A DNA stretch of 44,694 bases from Rhizobiaceae bacterium (lineage in GTDB: Bacteria > Pseudomonadota > Alphaproteobacteria > Rhizobiales > Rhizobiaceae): positions 1-44,694 of the forward strand of contig JAIXTO010000030.1 in the NCBI GenBank assembly GCA_027483885.1, read 5' to 3'. Under the pieces are notes generated by a model that was given only the letters and a program-made list of their open reading frames with translations, was not told where the DNA came from and ran no database searches. Shown piece after piece: positions 25,941-35,706 of this stretch (positions are counted from its first letter, which is position 1; each line of letters starts with the position of its first letter). A program made the translations under genes and the position numbers.

Positions 25941-26728
25941 GCCGTGATCTCCTTCTGGCGAAAGGCAATGCGCCGGGCAATCGCCAGCGTCGGCCGGTCG
26001 GTGGTAAACACCTTGACGCCAAGCGCGAGAGCCTTGTCGATCTGCGCCGGCGTGTGGGCGGCCCAGCAGCCGAAATCGATCCCGGCAGCCTGAACGGTTG
26101 CAGCGAGCGTGGCATCAGCCGTGTCGATATGCACGCCGATCTCCGGCACGCCATGCGCCCGGCAGAGCTCGATCACACCATGAACGCCAACCTGTTTCAG
26201 CACCGGCGGGCTGACCAGCCACAGCCGCGGCCGGTCGGTGGCAGCCGCCAGGTCGTCCAGGGAGGCAAGCAGGAAGGAGGAAAAGGTGGTGCGCTCCAGC
26301 AAGCCGTGGCGCGCAAGCAGGTCGATCACCTTCGGCACGAAACCCGGATAGGCCAGGCCATCGGCGCCGGGCTTGATCTCACAGCGGAAATCGACACGGG
26401 ATGAGGCATAGAGCGCGCAGAGTTCGATGAGCGTCAGCGGATGGCCGCCGGCGCTGTAATGGATGGTGGCGGCCTTCACCTCGGCAAGCGTCAGTGCCGC
26501 AATCGCGCCCATCCGGTCGGTCGTTCCTTCCAGCGTCGGATCGTGGTGGACGATGATCGCGCCGTCGGCTGTCGGGTGGACGTCGAATTCCACCTCCTCC
26601 AGCGGCATGGCAGCGGTCGCGGCAAAACCGCGCGGCGTGCTGTCGCCATATTCGAGCGTGCCGCCGCGATGGGATGCGATGCGTATCATCAGTCTGGTCT
26701 TCCCCGTTTCGTCTTTTGAGAGGTTCAT
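25937..26728 (-). CDS. ugpQ: Glycerophosphodiester phosphodiesterase
   Basis: This 263-residue cytoplasmic GDPD-family enzyme hydrolyses glycerophosphodiesters to glycerol-3-phosphate and an alcohol. It has the catalytic start IASHRGG (about residue 18), EVEFDVHPTADG (metal ligands Glu and Asp) and VHHDPTLEGTTDR, and the late FTTDRP motif. The frame is open upstream, but the ATG at 26728 overlaps the ugpE stop as ATGA and was chosen; an ATG at 26689 (MIRIASHRGG) is also possible. Its place between ugpE and ugpC couples hydrolysis to import. Confidence 0.93.
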   Translation of the reverse strand: MNLSKDETGKTRLMIRIASHRGGTLEYGDSTPRGFAATAAMPLEEVEFDVHPTADGAIIVHHDPTLEGTTDRMGAIAALTLAEVKAATIHYSAGGHPLTLIELCALYASSRVDFRCEIKPGADGLAYPGFVPKVIDLLARHGLLERTTFSSFLLASLDDLAAATDRPRLWLVSPPVLKQVGVHGVIELCRAHGVPEIGVHIDTADATLAATVQAAGIDFGCWAAHTPAQIDKALALGVKVFTTDRPTLAIARRIAFRQKEITA

Positions 26729-27534
26729 TTCCCCGCGCCCATGGTGATGCCGCGCACGAGATGGCGCTCCACGAACAGGAAACCGGCTAGCACCGGCAGG
26801 ATTGTGATGGTGGAGGCGGCCATGACCAGCGGCCAGTCGACGAGCCCCTCCCCCGGATTGATCTTGTAGAGCCGTGCCAGACCGATCTGCAGCGTGTAGA
26901 GATCCTGCCGACCGACGGCCACCAGCGGCCAGATGTAGTTGTTCCACTCGGTGATGAAGATGTAGAGCGCCATGGAGGCAATGGCCGGCTTGGAGAGCGG
27001 CACGATGATGCGCCACAGCACGGTAAGCGGCGAGGCTCCATCCATATAGGCCGCCTCGTCCAGCGCCTTCGGGATGCCGCGAATATATTGCCGCAGGAAA
27101 AAGGCGGCAAAACCGTTGGAAATCGCCGGCAGGATCAGCCCCGCATAGGTATCGAGCAGCCCGACCTTGGCAAGCGTCAGGTAATTCGGGATGAGGCTGA
27201 TATGGCTCGGGATCATCAGTGTGGCGACGGTTGCGCCGAACAGCAGGTCGCCGCCGCGAAAGGTGAAGCGGGCAAAAGCAAAGGCGGCAAGCGTTGCCAC
27301 CGTAATCCCGAGAACGGTGACAAGACCGGAGACGATCAGGCTGTTGAGGAGGTAACGGGCAAAATTGAACTGGCCGACGGCCCGCTCGTAATTGTCCAGC
27401 GTGAAGGTGACGCGGCCGGCATAAAAGGCATCGGCCGTCTGGAACGACATCCAGATGGAATAAAGCACCGGCGAGAGGAACAGCAGGCCGACGACGAGCG
27501 ACAGCACTGCGACAACGGGATTTTCAGGCTTCAT
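26725..27534 (-). CDS. ugpE: sn-Glycerol-3-phosphate-type ABC transporter permease, UgpE-like
   Basis: This 269-residue CUT1 permease has six membrane segments and the coupling loop EAAYMDGASPLTVLWRIIVPLS (residues about 180-200; quoted in parts: EAAYMDGASP, WRIIVPLS). It forms the channel with UgpA. The ATG at 27534 (MKPENPVVAV) overlaps the ugpA end by 11 bases. The longer open frame upstream lies over ugpA and is not used. Confidence 0.9.
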   Translation of the reverse strand: MKPENPVVAVLSLVVGLLFLSPVLYSIWMSFQTADAFYAGRVTFTLDNYERAVGQFNFARYLLNSLIVSGLVTVLGITVATLAAFAFARFTFRGGDLLFGATVATLMIPSHISLIPNYLTLAKVGLLDTYAGLILPAISNGFAAFFLRQYIRGIPKALDEAAYMDGASPLTVLWRIIVPLSKPAIASMALYIFITEWNNYIWPLVAVGRQDLYTLQIGLARLYKINPGEGLVDWPLVMAASTITILPVLAGFLFVERHLVRGITMGAGK

Positions 27535-28393
27535 AATGCACCTTGCGGCCGATGATGCGCGATTTGAGGATGGCAAGCGCCACAAGCAGGACGAAAAGAA
27601 TGACGGCAAGTGCTGAGCCGCGGCCGATGTCGAACAGCACGAAACCGATCTCGTAGAGCAGGTTCACCAGCATGTCGGTGGCGCCGGCCGGTCCGCCCTT
27701 TGTCATCACATTGACGATGGTGAAGACCTGGAAGGCCTCGATCACCGAGATCACCAGCAGGAAATAGGTGGTGGGCATCACCAGCGGCATGGTCACCCGG
27801 CGAAAGACGTGGAGGCGCCGGCCGCCATCGACGGCTGCGGCATCGTAAAGCTCCTGCGGGATCGCCTGCAGGCCGGCAATATAGATGACGATGTCATACC
27901 CGATCTGCTTCCAGGTGTTGACGACGATCAGCACCCAGAGCGCCAGATGCGGATCCTGCAGCCATTGCGGCCGCCCGAGCCCCAGCCAGGCGAGAAGCGC
28001 GTTCATCATGCCGTAATCGGTGGAAAAGACCCAGGAAAACACCACCGCGATCGATACCGTCGATGTCACCGACGGCAGGAACAGTGCGCCGCGCAAGAGC
28101 CGGGAGACCAGCGTTTCGCGCACCAGCCAGTTGGCGATGGCAAGTGCTGCCCCAAGCCTCAGCGGCACCGAAAGCACGGCAAAAACGGTGGTCACCCACA
28201 GAGAATTCCAGAATTCGGCCGAGGCAAACAGCTCTTCATAATTGCGAAGCCCCACGAAGGGCATGTCGGGGGTGAGGAAATTCCACTGGCGCACGCTGAG
28301 GTTCAGGCTCGTCAGGATCGGAATATAGGTAAACACCGCGATGAAGATCACCAGCGGCGCAACGAAAAGATAGGGCGTCAGCTTGCGGAGCAT
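27524..28393 (-). CDS. ugpA: sn-Glycerol-3-phosphate-type ABC transporter permease, UgpA-like
   Basis: This 289-residue CUT1 permease starts MLRKLTPYLFVAPLVIF, has six membrane segments and the EAA loop ELYDAAAVDGGRR followed by VFRRVTMPLV (about 180-205). It forms the heterodimeric channel with UgpE. It lies 56 bases downstream of ugpB, within the operon. Confidence 0.9.
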   Translation of the reverse strand: MLRKLTPYLFVAPLVIFIAVFTYIPILTSLNLSVRQWNFLTPDMPFVGLRNYEELFASAEFWNSLWVTTVFAVLSVPLRLGAALAIANWLVRETLVSRLLRGALFLPSVTSTVSIAVVFSWVFSTDYGMMNALLAWLGLGRPQWLQDPHLALWVLIVVNTWKQIGYDIVIYIAGLQAIPQELYDAAAVDGGRRLHVFRRVTMPLVMPTTYFLLVISVIEAFQVFTIVNVMTKGGPAGATDMLVNLLYEIGFVLFDIGRGSALAVILFVLLVALAILKSRIIGRKVHYEA

Positions 28394-28449
28394 TGTTTAT
28401 CTGCGCCGGTCGGACGTTTGCCCGACCGGCGCCCCTGAAGGTTGAAAAA

Positions 28450-29709
28450 TCAGTTTCCGGCGCGCTGGCTTTCCTTGCGCGTCTGTTCGGCAAAGTCTTT
28501 CAGCGCCTCGTCGGCCTTGCGCTGGCCAAGCGCAATCGACTGCCACACCTTGTATTCATTGGTGCGCATCCAGGTGACGAAGGTGGCGCGGGCGCGGCCA
28601 TGGGCGTAAGGCAGCGAATTGATCGCAACATCGATGCCCGGCTGGCTTTCCAGCGCCTTGACGGCGACGGGAAGTGCCGCACTCTTCCGGTTGATCGGCA
28701 GGTAGCCGGTCGCGGCAAACCAGGCGGCATTGGCCTCCGGCGAGGCGGCGTAGCTTACGAATTTGTAAGCCGCATCCTGCACGTCCTTCGGCGAAGACGC
28801 CATGATGCCGATGCCGGCGCCGCCGATCGGAACCGAGCAGACCTTGTTGCAGGGCATGGGCCGCACGACGAGATTGTCACCCAACGCCTTCTTGCGGCCG
28901 CCGTAGCTGCCGGTCGAATCCATGTCGAGACCGACCTTGCCGGCCATGAAGGCGGCATTGCCCATATCCTCGTCGGTCACGCCATCCGGCGAGGCAACCT
29001 TGTGCTGGCTGACCAGCGAGCCCATCCACTGATAGGCCTCGATGGTGTTCGGCTTGTCGAGCAGGATCTCGTTGGTCTTCGGATTGATCAGCTCGCTGTC
29101 ATTGGCCATGACCAAGCCCCAGCGGGCGAACTGACCAGGCGCGCCCATTCCGGAAATGCCCTCTGCGCCCAGCTTTTCCTGGATCGTCTTTGCGGCCTTG
29201 AGGATGTCGTCATAGGTCTTCAGCGGGGTATCGACGGAAAGGCCAGCGCGGGCAAAGATGTCCTTGTTGACGTAAAGAACCGGCGTAGAGGAGTTGAACG
29301 GCACGACATAATTCTTGCCGTTGATCTGGCCGATTTCGAGGGCGAAGTCGTAAAGATCACCCTTCAGCGGATCGGCATCGACGTAAGGCGTCAGGTCGGT
29401 CAGGATATTGTTGTTGGCAAACAGCCCATAGCGGGTGATCTCGAGGATCACGGCATCCGGTGCGCGACGGGCCGGAATGGCCGCCTGCAGCTTGGCCACC
29501 AGATCATTGTAATTGCCGACAAATTCCGGCTCGACATCGATATCGGGATGGGCGGCCTCGAAGTTTGCGATGATCTTGTTCAGAGCCTCGCCATTGGTCT
29601 TGCTGAACGTGTGCCAGAATTTGACCGTGGTTGCGGCTTCGGCAGAGCCGATCGTGGCGAACAGGGCAAAAACGCTGGCTGCAATCGTGCTGTGCAATTT
29701 GCGTGTCAT
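28450..29709 (-). CDS. ugpB: sn-Glycerol-3-phosphate-type periplasmic binding protein, UgpB-like
   Basis: This 419-residue family 1 solute-binding protein has a signal peptide ending SAEA-ATTVKFWHTFS. The motif VPFNSSTPVLYVNKD (about residue 140) matches UgpB, as do GGAGIGIM and the C-terminal TGYLPINR. It captures glycerol-3-phosphate or glycerophosphodiesters. GGAGAGAGAC lies before the ATG at 29709, which was preferred over an upstream in-frame start. First gene of ugpB-A-E-Q-C-rpiR. Confidence 0.9.
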   Translation of the reverse strand: MTRKLHSTIAASVFALFATIGSAEAATTVKFWHTFSKTNGEALNKIIANFEAAHPDIDVEPEFVGNYNDLVAKLQAAIPARRAPDAVILEITRYGLFANNNILTDLTPYVDADPLKGDLYDFALEIGQINGKNYVVPFNSSTPVLYVNKDIFARAGLSVDTPLKTYDDILKAAKTIQEKLGAEGISGMGAPGQFARWGLVMANDSELINPKTNEILLDKPNTIEAYQWMGSLVSQHKVASPDGVTDEDMGNAAFMAGKVGLDMDSTGSYGGRKKALGDNLVVRPMPCNKVCSVPIGGAGIGIMASSPKDVQDAAYKFVSYAASPEANAAWFAATGYLPINRKSAALPVAVKALESQPGIDVAINSLPYAHGRARATFVTWMRTNEYKVWQSIALGQRKADEALKDFAEQTRKESQRAGN

Positions 29710-29783
29710 GTCTCTCTCCTCTGCAAGTGAAATTGCAATGAGAGCGACATAACGGTCGCACACGACAGTCCCGTGAAGCCAAC

Positions 29784-29801
29784 ATGAAGACTTGATGACA
29801 G
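29784..29801 (-). promoter_or_regulatory. Candidate Pho box upstream of ugpB
   Basis: Reading leftward, CTGTCAT-CAAG-TCTTCAT gives two 7-base half sites with the 11-base period of PhoB boxes (consensus CTGTCAT repeated). The first half is a perfect match, the second 5 of 7. It lies 75 bases before the ugpB ATG. ugp operons are classic phosphate-starvation targets in rhizobia and E. coli. Confidence 0.55.
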
Positions 29802-30144
29802 GTACACTGCCGCGTCCAGAGAGCCTGTTTCGCTGAACAAGTGTGGATCACATCACCGACGAATGTCTGGCATCGCCATGGCTCACACGATCCAACACTA
29901 GCGCATCTGGAAGGATTGTAAGCCACGCTGGATGTGCCAGCATGGCCACGGGGCTCATTCAAACGCACCCCATATTCTCAGCGTTTCAGTCACACGCGTA
30001 TCCACGCGCGCAAGCGCTCATTCCGCAGCGGGGTTTGACCCGCTTCCAGTCGTCGTGTAACTCCTCCGCTTGCATTGAGGCACGAGCCTTCAACTCCGCA
30101 ATTCAGCATCTTTGCGTTCATGCGTAATTCGTGAGGGACATTCG
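29802..30144 (+). promoter_or_regulatory. Intergenic region and candidate promoter of the O-antigen operon
   Basis: Upstream of rfbB, TTGACC (30035-30040), 17 bases and TAACTC (30058-30063) form a plausible promoter, about 80 bases before the rfbB ATG. The rest of the region shows no gene. The divergent ugp promoter lies at its left end. Confidence 0.4.
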
Positions 30145-31206
30145 ATGGCTATTCTCGTTACCGGCGGCGCTGGCTTCATTGGAAGCAATTTTGTGCTCGA
30201 CTGGCTCGCCCAAAGTGACGAACTGATCGTCAACCTGGATAAGCTGACCTATGCGGGCAACCTAGACAACCTGGCTGGCCTGGAAGCGGACGCACGGCAT
30301 ATTTTCGTCAAGGGCGATATCGGCGATAGGAAGCTGGTCGCAAAGCTACTCTCCGAACACAATCCGCGCGCGGTCATCAATTTTGCCGCTGAATCGCATG
30401 TGGACCGGTCCATTCACGGACCCGCCGAATTCATACAGACGAACGTGGTTTCAACCTTCACCTTGCTCGAGGAAGTTCGCACGTACTGGGCAAATCTGGC
30501 AGAGAGTGAAAAGACGGCCTTCCGCTTCCTGCATGTTTCCACCGATGAGGTGTATGGCTCGCTTGAAAAGGATGAGCCTGCGTTCCGTGAAGAGAACCAG
30601 TACCGGCCAAACAGCCCCTATTCGGCCAGCAAGGCGGCATCCGACCACCTTGTCCGCTGTTACCATCACACCTACGGCCTGCCCGTACTGACCACCAATT
30701 GCTCGAACAATTACGGACCGTTCCATTTTCCGGAAAAGCTCATTCCCCTGTGCATCCTCAACGCGCTATCGCTTAAGCCTTTGCCGATCTACGGTGATGG
30801 CCAGCAGATCCGCGACTGGCTCTATGTCCGGGATCACTGCTCTGCCATCCGGCGTGTTCTCGATGCAGGCAAACTCGGCGAAACTTACAACGTCGGAGGC
30901 TGGAACGAGAAGGCCAATCTGGATGTGGTTCGCACACTCTGCGCGATCCTCGATGAACTGTATCCGCGGGCCGATGGTCAGTCTTATGCAACACAGATTG
31001 CCTTCGTGAAAGACCGTCCGGGCCATGACAGGCGGTATGCGATCGATGCAGGCAAGCTGGAAAGGGAACTGGGCTGGAAGCCGGTTGAAACGTTCGAGAC
31101 CGGCATTCGCAAAACGGTGCAGTGGTATCTGGAGCACCAGGACTGGGTCCAGAACGTAACGAGCGGCGCCTACCAGCACTGGGTCGGAAAGCAATACGGG
31201 AGCTGA
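30145..31206 (+). CDS. rfbB: dTDP-glucose 4,6-dehydratase
   Basis: This is the second enzyme of dTDP-L-rhamnose synthesis, removing water from dTDP-glucose. It is a 353-residue extended SDR with the NAD-binding [10 protein letters not shown] (about 7-16), STDEVYG (about 133) and the catalytic YSASK (about 160), and [22 protein letters not shown] precedes the ATG at 30145; the longer frame upstream is rejected. The rfbD start follows after 3 bases. Confidence 0.96.
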   Translation: MAILVTGGAGFIGSNFVLDWLAQSDELIVNLDKLTYAGNLDNLAGLEADARHIFVKGDIGDRKLVAKLLSEHNPRAVINFAAESHVDRSIHGPAEFIQTNVVSTFTLLEEVRTYWANLAESEKTAFRFLHVSTDEVYGSLEKDEPAFREENQYRPNSPYSASKAASDHLVRCYHHTYGLPVLTTNCSNNYGPFHFPEKLIPLCILNALSLKPLPIYGDGQQIRDWLYVRDHCSAIRRVLDAGKLGETYNVGGWNEKANLDVVRTLCAILDELYPRADGQSYATQIAFVKDRPGHDRRYAIDAGKLERELGWKPVETFETGIRKTVQWYLEHQDWVQNVTSGAYQHWVGKQYGS

Positions 31207-31209
31207 TCG

Positions 31210-32094
31210 ATGCGGTTGTTGTTGACAGGCAAAAACGGTCAGGTTGGTTTCGAATTGCAAAGGGCGCTTGCGCCTTTGGGGGACGTGATCGCGCTGGACC
31301 GGAACGCCTGCGACCTCTCCGACGAAAATCAATTGCGGTCGGTTATCCGGGACGTCAAGCCTGATATCATCGTTAATCCGGCTGCCTACACCGCCGTCGA
31401 CAAGGCGGAAAGCGAACAGGATCTGGCTTTCTCCATCAATGGTACGGCACCGGGCATCATCGGTGCCGAGGCCGCCGCTCTTGGCGCATTGGTGGTGCAT
31501 TACTCGACCGATTATGTCTTTGACGGCAAGGATGACGGTTTTTACACCGAGGCGAACGAGCCCAGTCCGCAGGGCGTGTATGGCCGCAGCAAGCTTGCCG
31601 GCGAGCAGTCGCTGAAAGCCAGCGGAGCGCGGCACCTGATCTTCAGGACATCGTGGGTGGCCGGTGCTCACGGCGCCAACTTCCTGAAAACCATGCTCCG
31701 TCTGGCGGCGGAGCGCGACGAAATGAAGGTTGTGGCCGACCAGATTGGAGCCCCGACATCGGCCAGCCTGATCGCCGACGTGACAGCGCATGCCGTGCGG
31801 GAAGCCGTGAAAGAGGGCCATGCCATTCCAGATGGGGTTTACCATCTTGTGGCGAGCGGAGAAACCAACTGGCACGCTTACGCGTGTCATGTGATCGAAG
31901 CGGCGCGTCGGGCAGGAAGGCCTGTCCGCGTGGCGCCGGATGCAATTTTGGCCATTCCCTCAACCGAATATCCGACGCCGGCGAAGCGGCCTGCCAATTC
32001 CAGACTTGACACTTGTAAACTTCGCACGACTTTCGGCTTGAACCTGCCGCATTGGCAGGCCGGTATTGACCATATTCTCCAGCAAATGTTTTGA
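31210..32094 (+). CDS. rfbD: dTDP-4-dehydrorhamnose reductase
   Basis: This is the last enzyme of dTDP-L-rhamnose synthesis. It has 294 residues with the N-terminal GKNGQVG nucleotide-binding loop, the family motif [12 protein letters not shown] (about 57), STDYVFDG (about 100) and the catalytic YGRSKLAGE (about 127). It is packed between rfbB and rfbA with gaps of 3 and 4 bases. Confidence 0.95.
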   Translation: MRLLLTGKNGQVGFELQRALAPLGDVIALDRNACDLSDENQLRSVIRDVKPDIIVNPAAYTAVDKAESEQDLAFSINGTAPGIIGAEAAALGALVVHYSTDYVFDGKDDGFYTEANEPSPQGVYGRSKLAGEQSLKASGARHLIFRTSWVAGAHGANFLKTMLRLAAERDEMKVVADQIGAPTSASLIADVTAHAVREAVKEGHAIPDGVYHLVASGETNWHAYACHVIEAARRAGRPVRVAPDAILAIPSTEYPTPAKRPANSRLDTCKLRTTFGLNLPHWQAGIDHILQQMF

Positions 32095-32098
32095 GGCG

Positions 32099-32983
32099 AT
32101 GACGACACGCAAGGGTATCATTCTGGCCGGGGGATCCGGCACACGGCTTCATCCGGCAACGCTGGCAGTCTCCAAGCAGTTGCTGCCGGTGTATGACAAG
32201 CCAATGATCTATTATCCACTGACAACGCTGATGCTGGCAGGCATCCGGGATATCCTGATCATATCGACGCCACAGGATACGCCCCGTTTCGAGGCGCTGC
32301 TTGGCGATGGCAGCCAGTGGGGTCTCAACCTCACCTATAGCGTACAGCCAAGCCCCGATGGGCTGGCGCAGGCCTTTATCCTCGGCCGCGATTTCGTCGG
32401 GGGAAAACCATCTGCCCTCGTGCTGGGAGACAACATCTTCTACGGTCACGACTTCCAGAAATTGCTGAAGCACGCGGCAACGCAGTCTGATGGCGCAACG
32501 GTGTTTGCCTACCACGTGACCGATCCCGAGCGTTACGGCGTTGTGGATTTCGACAAAAACAAGAAAGCCTTGTCGATCGAGGAAAAACCTCAGAGGCCAA
32601 AGTCGCATTATGCCGTGACGGGTCTCTACTTCTACGATGAGCAGGTCTGCGACATCGCGGCGGATATCAAGCCCTCTGCCCGCGGCGAACTCGAGATCAC
32701 GGATGTCAACAGCCGTTACCTCGCGCAGGGCCAGTTGAACGTCGAGATCATGGGGCGCGGTTATGCATGGCTGGACACTGGCACCCATGATTCACTGCTG
32801 GAGGCAGGACACTACATCGCCACGATCGAAAAACGGCAGGGCTTGCGGGTCGCCTGTCCCGAAGAGGTCGCCTACAGGGCGGGTTGGATCGACGCTGCAA
32901 AACTGGAGGAGCTGGCGGCTCCACTGAAAAAGAGCGGCTACGGCGTCTATCTGATGAACCTTCTCAAGGAGGAAGTGTTCTGA
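32099..32983 (+). CDS. rfbA: Glucose-1-phosphate thymidylyltransferase
   Basis: This is the first enzyme of dTDP-L-rhamnose synthesis, making dTDP-glucose. It has 294 residues with the nucleotidyltransferase signature [12 protein letters not shown] (about 7-18), [25 protein letters not shown] (about 110) and the C-terminal [17 protein letters not shown] precedes the ATG at 32099. The stop shares one base with the rfbC ATG. Confidence 0.96.
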   Translation: MTTRKGIILAGGSGTRLHPATLAVSKQLLPVYDKPMIYYPLTTLMLAGIRDILIISTPQDTPRFEALLGDGSQWGLNLTYSVQPSPDGLAQAFILGRDFVGGKPSALVLGDNIFYGHDFQKLLKHAATQSDGATVFAYHVTDPERYGVVDFDKNKKALSIEEKPQRPKSHYAVTGLYFYDEQVCDIAADIKPSARGELEITDVNSRYLAQGQLNVEIMGRGYAWLDTGTHDSLLEAGHYIATIEKRQGLRVACPEEVAYRAGWIDAAKLEELAAPLKKSGYGVYLMNLLKEEVF

Positions 32984-33528
32984 TGCAGGCGATCTCAACC
33001 AGCATTCCTGACGTCTTGATCCTCGAGCCTAAGGTATTCGGAGACGACCGCGGCTATTTCTTGGAGAGTTTCAACGCGCGCACCTTCAAGGAACTGACGG
33101 GTCTTGATCGTGATTTTGTGCAGGACAACCATTCCAGATCATCCAAGAATGTGTTGCGGGGGCTGCATTATCAAATTCGGCAGCCGCAAGGAAAGCTTGT
33201 GCGTGTCGTCGAAGGGGAAGTCTTCGACGTTGCCGTCGACATTCGCCGGTCGTCACCGACATTCGGCCATTGGGTCGGCGTGCATCTGAGTGAACAGAAC
33301 AAGCGGCAGCTTTGGGTCCCCGAGGGCTTCGCGCATGGTTTTGTCGTTTTAAGCGATGCCGCGCAGTTTCTCTACAAGACGACCGACTATTATGCGCCCG
33401 AGTTTGAGCGCAGTCTGCTGTGGAATGATCCGCGTATCGCGATTGACTGGCCAATCTTGGGCGAACCGAAGCTTGCGGCAAAAGACGCTGCGGCAATCAC
33501 GTTGGATATGGCGGAGTTGTTTGACTGA
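32983..33528 (+). CDS. rfbC: dTDP-4-dehydrorhamnose 3,5-epimerase
   Basis: This is the third enzyme of dTDP-L-rhamnose synthesis: a 181-residue cupin with FGDDRGYFLESF (about 20-31), the catalytic RGLHYQ (about 60), VVEGEVFDVAVDIR, and the tyrosine region YKTTDYY (about 130). The start overlaps the rfbA stop and the end overlaps the wzm ATG by one base each. Confidence 0.96.
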   Translation: MQAISTSIPDVLILEPKVFGDDRGYFLESFNARTFKELTGLDRDFVQDNHSRSSKNVLRGLHYQIRQPQGKLVRVVEGEVFDVAVDIRRSSPTFGHWVGVHLSEQNKRQLWVPEGFAHGFVVLSDAAQFLYKTTDYYAPEFERSLLWNDPRIAIDWPILGEPKLAAKDAAAITLDMAELFD

Positions 33529-34346
33529 TGCAGACCTTTTCCGCGAGCCTCCGGGAAATGGTAGCGAGCCAATGGCGCCACCGCGGCCTGCTCAAGGCCT
33601 CGATAAAACGCGAGGTGCTTGGCCGCTACCGGGGTTCGTTTCTGGGCGTGTTCTGGTCTTTCTTCAACCCATTGCTGATGCTGAGTGTTTACACCTTTGT
33701 GTTCAGCTCCATATTGAAGGCGAAATGGGGCACGGGGGGAACCTCGAAGGCAGAGTTTGCCCTGGTGCTTTTCGCGGGGCTCATGACATTCAATCTCTTT
33801 TCCGAGACGATCAATCGGGCATCCGGTCTCATCGTTGGCAATCCGAACTACGTCAAGAAGGTCGTCTTCCCGCTGGAAATCCTGCCATCCGTGGTGCTGG
33901 GATCCGCGCTCTTTCATCTCATCATCAGTTTGGTGGTCTGGCTTCTGGCCTATCTCGTCTTTTATGGCCTTCCTCACGCGACCGTGCTGTTTTTCCCGCT
34001 CGTGCTTTTGCCCCTTTGCATCTTCACGCTTGGGGTAAGCTGGATCCTGGCGTCGTTGGGAGTTTTCCTGCGTGATGTGGCGCAATTCATCGGCGTTGCC
34101 ACGACGGCCTTGATGTTCCTGTCGCCTGTCTTTTATCCCGCCAGCGCGCTTCCGGAGAATTTTCGTATCGTCCTCTATCTCAATCCCCTGACACCGGCCA
34201 TCGAACTCTCACGGGATGTACTGTTTTGGGGTAAGGCACCTGATTTCGTCATGCTGGGCATCTATGCATTGGCATCCGTAGCAGTCGCCTGGATCGGCTT
34301 CCTTTGGTTCCAGAAGACGCGCAAGGGGTTTGCCGATGTCCTCTGA
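33528..34346 (+). CDS. wzm: O-antigen ABC exporter permease (Wzm)
   Basis: This 272-residue ABC-2-type membrane protein exports undecaprenyl-linked polysaccharide across the inner membrane. It has the Wzm/TagG start (IKREVLGRYRGSFLGVFW, about 24-41), six membrane segments and a C-terminal SRDVLFWG segment. It forms the channel together with Wzt. The gene overlaps wzt by 11 bases. Presence of Wzm/Wzt means the O-chain is completed in the cytoplasm before export. Confidence 0.93.
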   Translation: MQTFSASLREMVASQWRHRGLLKASIKREVLGRYRGSFLGVFWSFFNPLLMLSVYTFVFSSILKAKWGTGGTSKAEFALVLFAGLMTFNLFSETINRASGLIVGNPNYVKKVVFPLEILPSVVLGSALFHLIISLVVWLLAYLVFYGLPHATVLFFPLVLLPLCIFTLGVSWILASLGVFLRDVAQFIGVATTALMFLSPVFYPASALPENFRIVLYLNPLTPAIELSRDVLFWGKAPDFVMLGIYALASVAVAWIGFLWFQKTRKGFADVL

Positions 34347-35706
34347 CCTGGCCATAAAGGTAGACAACGTCAGCAAGTGCTATCAGATTTACGATACGCC
34401 GCGGGCAAGGCTCAAGCAGTTCGTGCTGCCGCGCCTGCGCCGGTCATTCAGCCTGCCTTCACATCCCTATTTCCGGGAATTCTGGGCGCTGCGGGATGTC
34501 TCCTTCGAAGTGAAGAAGGGCGAGACGGTCGGCATCATCGGTCGCAACGGCAGCGGCAAGTCGACCTTGCTGCAGATGATCTGCGGGACCCTCAATCCGA
34601 CGTCGGGAAATATTACGGCGAACGGACGCATTTCTGCCTTGCTCGAACTGGGCTCGGGTTTCAATCCCGAGTTTACCGGTCGCGAGAACGTCTACATGAA
34701 CGCAGCCATCCTGGGTGTCAGCAAGGACGAGATCGATGCGCGCTTTGGCGACATCGCCGCATTTGCCGACATTGGCGACTTCATTGAGCAGCCGGTCAAG
34801 AGCTACTCAAGTGGCATGATGGTGCGACTGGCCTTTGCGGTGGCCATCAATGTGGAGCCCGAAATCCTCATCGTGGATGAGGCGCTGTCGGTGGGTGACG
34901 AACTGTTCCAGCGCAAATGCTTTTCCCGGATAGAGGCCATCCGTGCGAAGGGTGCGACGGTATTTTTTGTCTCCCACTCGGCCTCGCAGATCGTGGAACT
35001 GTGCGACCGAGCCATCATGCTCGACTCCGGCGAGATAATCGCGTCCGGTGAACCCAAGCAGATCGTATCCAGCTATCAGAAGCTGCTGTATGCGCCGGCG
35101 CATCTGCGCGATGGGCTTCGCCAGCAGTTGATGGCGGGTTCGCTGAATGGCTCGGGCAAAGATCTGGCAACTGGGGACGACACCGCTCCTGCGGAACGCG
35201 AGATAGAGCTTGATGAAACCTTCGATCCGAATTTCGTTCCTCAAAGTACCATCGAGTTCGAGGCTCGCGGCGCTCGGATAGGAGACCTTGCACTTTTGAC
35301 CGGCGATGGCCGCCGGGTCAATTCCCTGAAAAAGCAGGGAAGATACAGGCTCCGATACGAGGTCAATGTCGACAAATTTATAACCAACGTTCGGTTTGGC
35401 ATGCTCATAAAGACGGGAAGCGGTATCCCCTTGGGAGGTTTCATGTCGGCCGCCACACTTGCAGATGCCATTCCCTTCGTGGAGCCGGGAACGCGTTACA
35501 CAGTGGAATACTCCTTCACCTGTTTCTTAAACCCGGGCGTATATTTCATGAATGCGGGCGTCTTCGGTTCTGATGATGCAGATGGCGAGGCTGTTTTGCA
35601 TCGCAAGGCCGACGCGGTTGTTTTCAGGGTTTTGCCCACGGAAAGAAACTGCTCAACCGAAATCATCGACTTCGACTTCCAGTGCGTGGCGAACATAAAT
35701 GACTGA
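34336..35706 (+). CDS. wzt: O-antigen ABC exporter ATPase with C-terminal extension (Wzt)
   Basis: The first ~240 residues form the ATPase: Walker [13 protein letters not shown] (about 71), signature YSSGMMVRLAFA (about 157), Walker B EILIVDEALSVGD and VSHSA. The remaining ~215 residues form a beta-rich C-terminal domain like that of Wzt proteins which bind the modified end of the O-chain before export. The ATG at 34336 is preferred over a TTG two codons earlier. The end overlaps the start of the giant glycosyltransferase by 8 bases, so the two are coupled, consistent with the chain end made by one being read by the other. Confidence 0.93.
   Translation: MSSDLAIKVDNVSKCYQIYDTPRARLKQFVLPRLRRSFSLPSHPYFREFWALRDVSFEVKKGETVGIIGRNGSGKSTLLQMICGTLNPTSGNITANGRISALLELGSGFNPEFTGRENVYMNAAILGVSKDEIDARFGDIAAFADIGDFIEQPVKSYSSGMMVRLAFAVAINVEPEILIVDEALSVGDELFQRKCFSRIEAIRAKGATVFFVSHSASQIVELCDRAIMLDSGEIIASGEPKQIVSSYQKLLYAPAHLRDGLRQQLMAGSLNGSGKDLATGDDTAPAEREIELDETFDPNFVPQSTIEFEARGARIGDLALLTGDGRRVNSLKKQGRYRLRYEVNVDKFITNVRFGMLIKTGSGIPLGGFMSAATLADAIPFVEPGTRYTVEYSFTCFLNPGVYFMNAGVFGSDDADGEAVLHRKADAVVFRVLPTERNCSTEIIDFDFQCVANIND

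Noticed and set aside
28393..29730. 445-codon plus-strand frame over ugpB
   Set aside because: Antisense shadow; ugpB has a signal peptide and family motifs.
30766..32788. Long minus-strand frames over rfbB, rfbD and rfbA
   Set aside because: Antisense shadows of three well-recognised enzymes.
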